Source: Candidatus Nomurabacteria bacterium
GTDB lineage: Bacteria > Patescibacteriota > Minisyncoccia > Phycocordibacterales > UBA9973
DNA: 14,586 bases
Direction: 5' to 3'
Assembly: GCA_943350065.1 (NCBI GenBank)
Contig: CALQZZ010000005.1
Location: 1-14,586, forward strand
Part shown: positions 5,365-12,061 of the stretch, piece by piece
Layout: every line of letters starts with the position of its first letter
Position numbering within the stretch: position 1 is the first letter of the stretch
Translations under genes and position numbers: made by a program
Notes under the pieces: generated by a model
What the model saw: the letters and a program-made list of their open reading frames with translations, nothing else
What the model was told of the DNA's origin: nothing
Database searches by the model: none

Positions 5365-6057
5365 CTAAGCTTCCGAGAGCTTGTTGCTGAGCGGAAGACC
5401 TACACGAGGACTAAACCACAAGCCCTGCTCGCGCACCTCGATCACGTTCACACGGAGCCGGCCATCCGAACCCAAACCGAAGCTGAGCCTGCACGGAACA
5501 CCATCTTTTTTGAAACTATCTAAAAAGACTGGTACCCAACTTCCATTTTCCTGCCCCGGTGTAAAAAAATCTTTTTGCATTAAAGCTATCTCCAACCTGA
5601 TGGCTGTAGAAACTGAATGCAAATGATTCTTTCCAGAAAGTTTTGCCTGCTCAAACATTTCCTTTTGAGTCATACTACCTTTCGGCAATATAGGCAAGTA
5701 AATTTCTTTCGGGCTTTCGGTTACTTTTTCCTCTAACACCTTCCAATTATCGATATCGCTATCGTAACCAGTAGTAGCGTTATTGTAATAAAAAGTGAAA
5801 CCTTTTTCTCTGGCGATTGAAATGTATTTATCAAGCAACTCTTTGTTGGTTTTTTCAGGACCAGCATAAGGTGTGATAACGATTCCATCGTCAATCAGTT
5901 TTGTGCCAAAAAAGAATTTGGTTTCCAGAAACAATTTAAGTTCCTCATCCTTACCCTCTTTTACTAATTCCAAAATCTTATAAGTCCTTTCGGGATTTTG
6001 TTCAAATTTTTCACCTAAACCAGGTATCAAATTTAGAAAATTATTAATGTTTTTCAT
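5365..6057 (-). CDS. DGR target protein with C-terminal variable region
   Basis: A 230-residue protein with no recognised N-terminal family, no signal peptide and no membrane segment. Residues 1-60 are helical and charged, residues 60-185 are mixed, and GSWVPVFLD (172-180) precedes the variable region. VR codes for residues 187-226. Relative to the TR, 11 residues are changed: 192 N to S, 196 N to G, 198 N to D, 200 K to R, 202 N to R, 206 N to I, 207 K to E, 209 N to R, 212 N to G, 213 K to L, 215 N to F; N204 is unchanged. The fixed end SPRVGLPLSN (216-225) is followed by a short KLSEA tail. DGR targets usually carry the VR in a C-type-lectin-like fold that binds ligands; that fold is likely here but not proven. 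A strong promoter (6174-6202) and terminator flank it. Confidence 0.93.
   Translation of the reverse strand: MKNINNFLNLIPGLGEKFEQNPERTYKILELVKEGKDEELKLFLETKFFFGTKLIDDGIVITPYAGPEKTNKELLDKYISIAREKGFTFYYNNATTGYDSDIDNWKVLEEKVTESPKEIYLPILPKGSMTQKEMFEQAKLSGKNHLHSVSTAIRLEIALMQKDFFTPGQENGSWVPVFLDSFKKDGVPCRLSFGLGSDGRLRVNVIEVREQGLWFSPRVGLPLSNKLSEA
5367..5382 (-). repeat. Hairpin at the 3' border of VR
   Basis: AAGCT (5367-5371) and AGCTT (5378-5382) form a 5-bp stem with a 6-nt loop, overlapping the last target codons and touching the VR end. DGRs of the Bordetella phage type have a hairpin or cruciform just downstream of the VR that raises homing efficiency. The position fits, but the stem is short. 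Confidence 0.45.
5382..5499 (-). repeat. DGR variable repeat (VR)
   Basis: This 118-bp copy of the TR lies within the target gene 3' end (residues 187-226). Differences are confined to plus-strand positions where the TR has T, that is, adenines in the coding sense. Of 12 AAY/AAG codons in the template frame, 11 differ, seven of them at both adenines. The 32 bp nearest the stop codon are unchanged (homing region), and the first 16 bp at the other end are also unchanged. This is an already diversified state, so the element has been active since the copies were last identical. Confidence 0.97.
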
Positions 6058-6084
6058 TTTTATCCCCGTTTTAAATTGTTTATG

Positions 6085-6141
6085 TTTTGGGGGTTATGGA
6101 TACGATTAAACTAACTAAAATCATATAAATAACCCCAAAAA
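6085..6141 (-). promoter_or_regulatory. Structured 5' leader of the DGR target
   Basis: The leader between the promoter and the target ATG holds a long inverted repeat: 6129-6141 pairs with 6085-6097 (core GGGGTTAT/ATAACCCC, extended by an A/T run across a one-base bulge), with a loop of about 31 nt. The leader is about 110 nt long in a genome with very short gaps. A role in translation control or mRNA stability is plausible but not shown; it does not match a riboswitch I know. Confidence 0.5.
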
Positions 6142-6173
6142 CAACCTTTTAAAAGAACGAAATTTATACTTCT

Positions 6174-6202
6174 ATTATATACCCTTTTACCTAAAATGTC
6201 AA
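6174..6202 (-). promoter_or_regulatory. Consensus sigma-70 promoter of the DGR target
   Basis: On the minus strand TTGACA (6202-6197) and TATAAT (6179-6174) are both exact consensus hexamers with the ideal 17-bp spacing. The expected start is near 6167. It lies directly after the ABC permease stop codon and drives the target gene. No other site in the window matches as well. Confidence 0.88.
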
Positions 6203-6218
6203 GCTTTTAATGAAGAAA

Positions 6219-7427
6219 CTATTCGTATCTCAAAGCATCTATCGGATTCAACATTCCTGCACGACGAGCAGGATAATATCCAAAAATTATTCCAATCAAA
6301 GCCGACACACCGAAAGCCAAAAGAACAGAAGAAAGTGAGACTTGCGTTTGTACTAGTCCTGTCGCACTCACACCAAATGATATCAGCCAACCCAAAATCA
6401 CGCCTATTACTCCTCCAGTAAAAGTCAGAGCTACAGCTTCAGCTAAAAATTGCATATTTATATCTCGTCTTTTCGCCCCGATAGCTTTTCGTAAACCAAT
6501 TTCTTTTGTACGTTCAGTCACAGTCGTCAGCATCATATTCATAATTCCAATTCCTCCGACAAGCAAAGAGATTGAGGCAATCGCTGCGAGAAAAATCGTA
6601 AAAGTATTTATCACTTGTGAAAGTGTCCCTAAAATATCTTCTTGAGAAATAATTGAAAAATCTGCTTCAGCCACATTATGTTTATTGAGAAGCGCAACCG
6701 TAGCAGTATCTTTTACAGCACTCATATCATCTTTATTGGTAACACTAACTGACATTGTAGAAAGATAATCTACACCAGAAAGAATTTTTTGCATTGTCGA
6801 AAGTGGTACAAAAACCATATCATCTGGTCCAGAAAATCCTGCGCCACCTTTAGCCGCAACGACTCCAATAACAGTAAAATTTACTTTATTAATACGAATT
6901 GATTTACCAATAGGACTTTGGTCAGGGAAAAGGTCTGTAGCAACAGTAGCACCTAGGACTGCTTGCCGACCAATACTTCTTTGGTTAGAATCAGAAATAA
7001 ATGATCCATCACCAATCACAAGATTATGTACAGTCATATATTCAGGAGTTGCTCCAGTCACAGTCGTATTGGTATTATTCCCTGTAGCAACAATTTGAAA
7101 ACGTCTTGAGGCCTCTGGAGAAATAGCACCTATACCGTCGAGCGATTGAATTACAGCAATGTCTGTATTTTTTAAAGTTTGTGCTGTACCTCTTCCAGAG
7201 GAAACAATTCCTCTACCTGGTTGCACAATCCCTGGAAGAATTGTTAAAAGATTAGAACCAAGACCTTCAATACTTGATTGAATGGAAGCCTTTGCTCCAT
7301 TACCAATCGAAATCATCGCTATTACAGAAGCAATACCAATAATAATACCTAGCATCGTCAAACCAGACCGAGCCTTGTTCGCAAGAAGTGAAGAATATGT
7401 TTCATGTAATATATCTGTAGTTTTCAT
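6219..7427 (-). CDS. MacB/FtsX-type ABC exporter permease
   Basis: The start is the ATG at 7427, giving 402 residues in the standard MKTTDILHETYSSLLANKAR beginning; the open frame reaches further upstream, but only into the ATPase gene. The layout is that of MacB-type permeases: one transmembrane helix near residues 23-43 (LTMLGIIIGIASVIAMISI), a large extracytoplasmic domain (about 45-275), then three helices at the C-terminus. The cytoplasmic loop TERTKEIGLRKAIGAKRRDI and terminal PARRAGMLNPIDALRYE are family hallmarks that contact the ATPase. MacB-like systems work by mechanotransmission, exporting peptides, antibiotics or lipids with a membrane fusion partner. The gene begins 1 bp after the ATPase stop, so translation is probably coupled. 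Substrate unknown. Confidence 0.94.
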   Translation of the reverse strand: MKTTDILHETYSSLLANKARSGLTMLGIIIGIASVIAMISIGNGAKASIQSSIEGLGSNLLTILPGIVQPGRGIVSSGRGTAQTLKNTDIAVIQSLDGIGAISPEASRRFQIVATGNNTNTTVTGATPEYMTVHNLVIGDGSFISDSNQRSIGRQAVLGATVATDLFPDQSPIGKSIRINKVNFTVIGVVAAKGGAGFSGPDDMVFVPLSTMQKILSGVDYLSTMSVSVTNKDDMSAVKDTATVALLNKHNVAEADFSIISQEDILGTLSQVINTFTIFLAAIASISLLVGGIGIMNMMLTTVTERTKEIGLRKAIGAKRRDINMQFLAEAVALTFTGGVIGVILGWLISFGVSATGLVQTQVSLSSVLLAFGVSALIGIIFGYYPARRAGMLNPIDALRYE

Positions 7428-7428
7428 A

Positions 7429-8130
7429 TTATTTTTTAGCCAATTTCTTTTGTGTTGGTTTATCATACAAAATTTGACCATCTTTAATAAAGATAATTCT
7501 ATCTGCATGTTCAGCCACATCTTGCTCATGTGTAATTAAAATAATTGTTCGTCCAAGTTCTTTATTTAATTTTTCAAAAGTACCCAGAACGATTTCTCCT
7601 GTTTTAGAATCCAAATTCCCTGTCGGTTCATCAGCTAAAATAAGTGATGGATCATTTACAAGAGCCCGAGCAATAGCCACACGTTGAATTTGTCCACCAG
7701 AAATTTGATTTGAAAGATGCAGAAAATGTTCTTCATCAAGTCCAGAAGCAATTAATGCATGTTTAGCTCTACTTTCTCTTTCTTCAACTGGAATACCATC
7801 ATAAACCATTGGCAACATTACATTTCGTAAAACTGTAGTTCTAGGAAGTAAATTAAAAGATTGAAAAACGAAACCAATTTTATCTTTGCGAATATCTGCT
7901 AACTCATCGTCAGAAAAAGATGCAATATTTTTTCCATCTAAAAAATAAGTTCCACTACTAGGATTATCCAGTGCTCCTAAAATATGCATCAGTGTTGATT
8001 TACCAGATCCAGATGGACCCATAATAGCCACAAATTCTCCATCAGCAATTGTAAAACTCACGCCTTTCAAGGCTTGAAATTCTACATCACCTGTCTTGTA
8101 TGTTTTTGTTAAATCTTTTACTTCAATCAT
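7429..8130 (-). CDS. MacB/LolD-type ABC exporter ATPase
   Basis: A 233-residue nucleotide-binding subunit of the LolD/MacB class. Walker A is GPSGSGKST (38-46), the Q loop is at Q90 (FVFQSFNLLPR), the signature is ISGGQ (143-147, Leu to Ile from LSGGQ), Walker B is LILADEP (163-169), the D loop is NLDS (172-175) and the H switch is H201. It would hydrolyse ATP to drive the permease encoded next. The C-terminus ends in a Lys-rich tail (KPTQKKLAKK). It starts 6 bp after the membrane fusion protein gene and ends 1 bp before the permease gene, a tight operon. Confidence 0.95.
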   Translation of the reverse strand: MIEVKDLTKTYKTGDVEFQALKGVSFTIADGEFVAIMGPSGSGKSTLMHILGALDNPSSGTYFLDGKNIASFSDDELADIRKDKIGFVFQSFNLLPRTTVLRNVMLPMVYDGIPVEERESRAKHALIASGLDEEHFLHLSNQISGGQIQRVAIARALVNDPSLILADEPTGNLDSKTGEIVLGTFEKLNKELGRTIILITHEQDVAEHADRIIFIKDGQILYDKPTQKKLAKK

Positions 8131-8136
8131 CTTATT

Positions 8137-9789
8137 TTAATTACCACGAGGAGTAGTACCTGTAGGAGCTCTATTTCCACTTCCGGATGAAGAACCAAAA
8201 AGACTAGGGGTCGTAGTAGCTGATTTGACTGCTGAAGGTAAAATAGTACGAGAAACCACTTCATCTCCTTCTTTAATTCCTGAAATAATTTCTGTTTGTG
8301 AATCATTTGATAAACCTGCTTGAACTTGAATTTTATTTGGAGTAATTGTTGAAATACTTCCCTGTAATCCATCAGTAGCTTTGGGTAATGGTGCATTAAA
8401 CATTTCTACGTAACTACCATTATTATTTGATTTCACTGAGCTATTTGGCACAAGCAATACATCTTGTTTGATATCAGTAATAATCGCTGCTGACACACTC
8501 ATACTAGGTTTCACTCTGGAATCTTGAGTATCAAAACTCACTTTAATATTATAAGTAACGACTCCAGAAGCAATAGCTCCGACAGAATCAACCTCTTCCA
8601 CTTTTCCAGAAATACTCAAATCAGGAATTGCATCAAAAGTGAGAGTAGATTTTTCACCAATTTTTATTTTAGCAACATCTACTTCGTTTAAAGATATTTC
8701 AGCTAGCTGATGATTTGTAATAATAGTTGCCACTGTAGACGGCACAGTATCACCAAGTTTTGCATTTAAAACAGTAATTACACCAGAAAAAGGTGCTCGG
8801 ACAGTGTAATCTGCTAAATTATCTTTTGCATCTTGCAATGCATTTTCTTTTTGTTTGATACTTAATTCTGCTGACTGAATATCTAAATCACTATTTGAAA
8901 AAGAATCTTTACTATCTTGAATAGTCTTTTTAATCAAACTAAGACTAGAAAAATGACTATTCATTGCATCAAGATAAGACGCGAGCGTAGATTGATTAGA
9001 AATAAACGTAGTGACAGTATTGGTATCTTCAGCAATATAATCTACAAAATTTTTAGTATTTTTTATAGCATCAATTAAAATAGAAGTCGTATCGTATGTT
9101 TTATTTAAAATGTTTTCAATATCAGCTTTTGGTGAGTTACGATTAATACCAACAAAATTTATTCTACTTTTTTCAAATGAATTCTTGGCTTCATAGTATG
9201 AAGACTCTGCTTTATTTCTATAATTTAAAGCTGTAGTACCACTGACTCGTGCGACATTATCGGAAAGATTTTGTTGTGCTAAAATAGTATCCAACCCGTT
9301 TAGCTGAGATGTTAAATCAGAAAATGTCACAGCGACAGAACTAATAGCATCATCATAAGCTTTTAATAAATCAGCACTTAAATTTTGATTTGAATTTTGT
9401 ATTTTTAATTTTTCTAAAGAAATCTTTGCACCTTCGAGATTTACTTGTGCATCACGTACAGCTTTTTGTGCATTTTTGGAATCAATATTAAGAAGAGATT
9501 GACCTTGGCTGACTGTTTGACCAGCAGAAACACCAACCCAAGTTATTTCACCAGAAACTTTTGGCTTGATATCAATTTGATCGGAAGTACTCACTTGACC
9601 TGTACCAGTAACAGAAACAATAATAGTGCCTTTTTCAACCTTAGTAGTGATATATCTAGTATCACCGGCAGTACTAGTAACTTTTTGATAAACATAACGT
9701 CCAATAAAAATAAGTACTATTAATAAAATAACACTCAAAATTTTATGCCCAAACACGTACAATTTTATTGTATTTAAGAAATTTTTCAT
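8137..9789 (-). CDS. MacA/HlyD-type membrane fusion protein
   Basis: A 550-residue periplasmic-adaptor-type protein. One N-terminal membrane helix (about 17-33, ILSVILLIVLIFIGRYV) anchors it. A split lipoyl-like domain is visible as IKPKVSGEITWVGVSAGQTV (about 74-93) and, much later, VRAPFSGVITVLNAKLGDTV. Between them is a long helical section (about 105-330), probably an extended alpha hairpin. Beta-barrel and membrane-proximal domains follow, and the tail is Ser/Gly/Thr-rich low complexity. MacA proteins of diderms are about 370-400 residues, so this one is clearly longer. With an ATPase and permease directly downstream it forms a tripartite-like exporter; no TolC homologue is present in the window, as expected if the host has a single membrane. 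Confidence 0.92.
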   Translation of the reverse strand: MKNFLNTIKLYVFGHKILSVILLIVLIFIGRYVYQKVTSTAGDTRYITTKVEKGTIIVSVTGTGQVSTSDQIDIKPKVSGEITWVGVSAGQTVSQGQSLLNIDSKNAQKAVRDAQVNLEGAKISLEKLKIQNSNQNLSADLLKAYDDAISSVAVTFSDLTSQLNGLDTILAQQNLSDNVARVSGTTALNYRNKAESSYYEAKNSFEKSRINFVGINRNSPKADIENILNKTYDTTSILIDAIKNTKNFVDYIAEDTNTVTTFISNQSTLASYLDAMNSHFSSLSLIKKTIQDSKDSFSNSDLDIQSAELSIKQKENALQDAKDNLADYTVRAPFSGVITVLNAKLGDTVPSTVATIITNHQLAEISLNEVDVAKIKIGEKSTLTFDAIPDLSISGKVEEVDSVGAIASGVVTYNIKVSFDTQDSRVKPSMSVSAAIITDIKQDVLLVPNSSVKSNNNGSYVEMFNAPLPKATDGLQGSISTITPNKIQVQAGLSNDSQTEIISGIKEGDEVVSRTILPSAVKSATTTPSLFGSSSGSGNRAPTGTTPRGN

Positions 9790-9834
9790 ATTAAGCTTAT
9801 TGTACCACAGAATAATGAAGTCTGTGTGAATTAA

Positions 9835-10422
9835 TTATTTTCTACAAATGTATACAAAGGCTGGAGGGAAATTTAAGACAACTTCAGATTTATTTACACT
9901 TTTAAATAAACTATTCAATGTTTTATGAAAAGCCTTTCCATCTGGTAAATTATTCAAAGGATAATAAGAGAAGGTAACAAAAATTCCTCCAACTTCTAGT
10001 GAGTCATAAATTTTTGTAATAATATCTTTTTGCATTTTTTCGTCAAAGGCTGTCCAAGGAAGACCAGAAATAACTCGGTTGCATTTTGTATGTCCAGACT
10101 TTACTAAGCACTTATCAATATTTTGAGCTGTATCATGATAGATTGTTAAATTTGGATAAGTTTTTTTAAATTGATCAACAAAAAATTTATTAATTTCAAT
10201 GGCAAAATAAGGAACTTTATTATTAATTTTTTTAAAAATTTCTTTAGTAAAAACACCGTCACCAGAACCTATTTCCACAATTACTTTTGCATTATCTAGT
10301 TCAGCTTTTTCTGTAATTAGTGTTGCGAGTTTTTTAGAGCTCGGAGCAATAGCACCATTTTGTTGTGGATGTTTAATAGTTTCCCTGATAAAACGGATAA
10401 TGTTCGTTATTTTTGGAATCAT
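9835..10422 (-). CDS. SAM-dependent methyltransferase, phospholipid N-methyltransferase-like
   Basis: A 195-residue class I methyltransferase. The N-terminal block NGAIAPSSKKLATLI (22-36) resembles phospholipid N-methyltransferase-like proteins (the GA.xPSS..LA pattern). The SAM-binding motif I is VEIGSGDGVF (49-58), the acidic residue after strand 2 is E76 (FAIEINKF), and motif IV is SGLPWTAF (119-126). Related families include PmtA-type lipid methyltransferases and rRNA adenine dimethylases. Motif IV here is LPW, not the NLPY of KsgA, so lipid or small-molecule methylation is the more likely role. It lies 45 bp upstream of the exporter operon on the same strand and may be cotranscribed. Confidence 0.82.
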   Translation of the reverse strand: MIPKITNIIRFIRETIKHPQQNGAIAPSSKKLATLITEKAELDNAKVIVEIGSGDGVFTKEIFKKINNKVPYFAIEINKFFVDQFKKTYPNLTIYHDTAQNIDKCLVKSGHTKCNRVISGLPWTAFDEKMQKDIITKIYDSLEVGGIFVTFSYYPLNNLPDGKAFHKTLNSLFKSVNKSEVVLNFPPAFVYICRK

Positions 10423-10495
10423 TTTATTGTACTATAATAGCACAATAATAAAATAAAGTTGAATAATTAGCCTTTTTAAGCTACTGTTAAAGTAT

Positions 10496-10566
10496 TGCCA
10501 GATCGTCTAATGGTAGGACATCTCCCTCTGAAGGAGACTATCTTGGTTCGAGTCCAGGTCTGGCAG
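10496..10566 (+). tRNA. tRNA-Gln (CTG)
   Basis: The cloverleaf reads acceptor TGCCAGA/TCTGGCA, D stem GTCT/GGAC, anticodon stem TCTCC/GGAGA with loop CTCTGAA, and T arm CTTGG-TTCGAGT-CCAGG. The anticodon is CTG, decoding CAG (Gln). T1-A72 and discriminator G are identity features of tRNA-Gln. CCA is not encoded (GCAAT follows). It converges with the membrane protein gene ending at 10572. Confidence 0.95.
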
Positions 10567-10571
10567 CAATA

Positions 10572-11000
10572 TTATTCAGTATCGTCAACCATTTTGCCTT
10601 GCATCATTGCGCGGAGGGTTTTGACTGATAGATATGTAGCAAAGAAAAACATCAAGGCTAAAGCTTGGTTGATCCAGAAAAATGCTACACTCATCGAGTT
10701 TAAATTTGAAATATTTTGATAAGTATTGAAAGCATAATATTCAAACATTGTCAGAGCAAGTACTGGTATAATAGATCCGGCAATAAAAATCCATTTTGAT
10801 AAAGGATTGATAAGTCCACCAATAACAACAAAAAGAATGATAGTAATAATTGGTATATATATTGGTAAATTTATCAAACTACTAAAAAATGGAAAAGAAA
10901 GAAGCATCACGAGACCACCGACAATAAAAATCGAACGAATTATTTTTCCATAATAATGACCTTGGTAATTTATTTTATTTTCTTGATTAGTTTGTTCCAT
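10572..11000 (-). CDS. Four-helix membrane protein, unknown
   Basis: A 142-residue protein with a polar N-terminus (MEQTNQENKINYQGHYYGK) and four predicted membrane helices at about 20-43, 46-66, 69-92 and 104-126. A short basic-then-acidic tail (KTLRAMMQGKMVDDTE) follows. No charged catalytic motif is visible, and I do not recognise a family. An upstream overlap or operon partner is not obvious: the transporter gene at 11051 is 50 bp away on the same strand. The gene stops 5 bp from the end of tRNA-Gln on the other strand, so transcripts from both sides must terminate within very little space. Confidence 0.8.
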   Translation of the reverse strand: MEQTNQENKINYQGHYYGKIIRSIFIVGGLVMLLSFPFFSSLINLPIYIPIITIILFVVIGGLINPLSKWIFIAGSIIPVLALTMFEYYAFNTYQNISNLNSMSVAFFWINQALALMFFFATYLSVKTLRAMMQGKMVDDTE

Positions 11001-11050
11001 GTTTATATTATACTCTCTTGATATAATTTTTGTCTAGAAACAGTGCAAAA

Positions 11051-12058
11051 CTAGTTTATCTCTATATCTACATAGACTATTTGGGGGAATTTTTCAGTTA
11101 TTTTCTTTTCTATTTTATCTATATGATTCCCTACTAGCCTAGGAATTCTGTCTGTCATTTTAAACATCAATTTTGCAAATTCACCAAAATCATCTTTTAT
11201 TTCATTAAACTCTTCTTTTAAATCTCCGTCATGATAAATTTCTTCATAAAGTGGAGAACCATTCCATTCTACTGTTGCAGAAATTCTGTATTTATTTATA
11301 TCGACAGCGACAGATTTAAATTCTGAAATATTTTCAATACAAGGATCTTCCAATAAAAATTCGGTAATTTCTTCTATTACATTTTTATCTAAAGATTTTC
11401 CAATAATATATTGATGGTTTTTTGTAATTAAAATTACAGCCAAAAACCCTAATATTAGTCCGACAATTATTCCACCCACAGAATCATAAATTCCATTCCC
11501 TGTCATATATATTAAAAACTGAGTAAACAAAACAACAAGGACACCGAGCACAGCGGCTCCATCTTCATATACTACAGCCAGTGTCACAGGATCTGCATCA
11601 GAGAAAATTTTCTTTGAAAATTTTCTCTTTCCTTTTAATTCTTTTAGAGCAATGGTAAAAGTAATTCCCTCAATAATAAAGGAAATAATCAAAACAACAA
11701 CTGTAATATAACTGAAGTTATGAATTTCGCTATTACCAGAATGAATCAAAGAATCAATAGAATGATAAACAGTGACTCCAGCTCCAATAAAAAGAATTCC
11801 ACAAGCTGAAATTAAAGACCAGAAAAATCTTTCAATTCCATAACCATAACCACGAGAAGCGTCAGCTGGTTTTTTTGACCTCTTTAAACCCACAAGTAAA
11901 AGAGATTGATTTAAAGTGTCAGCAAAGCTATGTACACTTTCAGCAAACATACTCGCTGAACCAGAAAAAAATGCTACCATAGTTTTAATAGAAGTAACAA
12001 TTACATTCCCCAATAGGGCTGCAATTACAGATTTACTACCGTGAACTTTATTTGTCAT
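11051..12058 (-). CDS. Cation diffusion facilitator, ZnT9-like
   Basis: A 335-residue CDF-family transporter with six expected membrane helices and a C-terminal cytoplasmic domain. The helix II metal site is H43-x-x-x-D47 in SMFAESVHSFADTLNQ. In helix V the usual HxxxD is replaced by E165-D166 (VVYEDGAAVLG), and ADTLNQ plus GYGYGIERFFW are marks of the ZnT9-like (SLC30A9) branch. CDF proteins exchange divalent metal (often Zn) for protons across the cytoplasmic membrane. The metal and direction cannot be read from the sequence, and the ZnT9-like site change suggests properties differing from classical exporters. The gene starts 3 bp after the pyrG stop and is probably translated from the same mRNA. 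Confidence 0.92.
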   Translation of the reverse strand: MTNKVHGSKSVIAALLGNVIVTSIKTMVAFFSGSASMFAESVHSFADTLNQSLLLVGLKRSKKPADASRGYGYGIERFFWSLISACGILFIGAGVTVYHSIDSLIHSGNSEIHNFSYITVVVLIISFIIEGITFTIALKELKGKRKFSKKIFSDADPVTLAVVYEDGAAVLGVLVVLFTQFLIYMTGNGIYDSVGGIIVGLILGFLAVILITKNHQYIIGKSLDKNVIEEITEFLLEDPCIENISEFKSVAVDINKYRISATVEWNGSPLYEEIYHDGDLKEEFNEIKDDFGEFAKLMFKMTDRIPRLVGNHIDKIEKKITEKFPQIVYVDIEIN

Positions 12059-12061
12059 AAT

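Larger units (their letters stand above)
3425..6202 (-). mobile_element. Complete diversity-generating retroelement (DGR)
   Basis: The cassette holds all known DGR parts: target gene with a 3' variable repeat (5365-6057, VR 5382-5499), template repeat (4941-5058), Avd-like protein (4526-4921, plus strand) and reverse transcriptase (3425-4633). TR and VR align without gaps over 118 bp. The 18 mismatches all fall on template adenines in the minus-strand sense; the 85 non-adenine positions are identical. In established DGRs, the template RNA is reverse transcribed with adenine-specific errors and the cDNA replaces the VR (mutagenic retrohoming). It sits between lepA and an ABC exporter operon. 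No terminal repeats, integrase or transposase are visible, so whether the whole cassette moves is unknown. Confidence 0.96.

Noticed and set aside
7428..7529. Longer permease start inside the ATPase gene
   Set aside because: The extra 34 residues are an out-of-frame reading of the ATPase C-terminus. The ATG at 7427 gives the standard permease N-terminus directly after the ATPase stop.
8127..8396. 89-residue minus-strand frame within the membrane fusion protein gene
   Set aside because: Out-of-frame shadow, with Leu/Gln-rich sequence and no family features.
9805..9830. CACAGA/TCTGTG inverted repeat upstream of the membrane fusion protein gene
   Set aside because: Only 6 bp of stem with no T tract, and it is close to chance level; not called as an operator or terminator.
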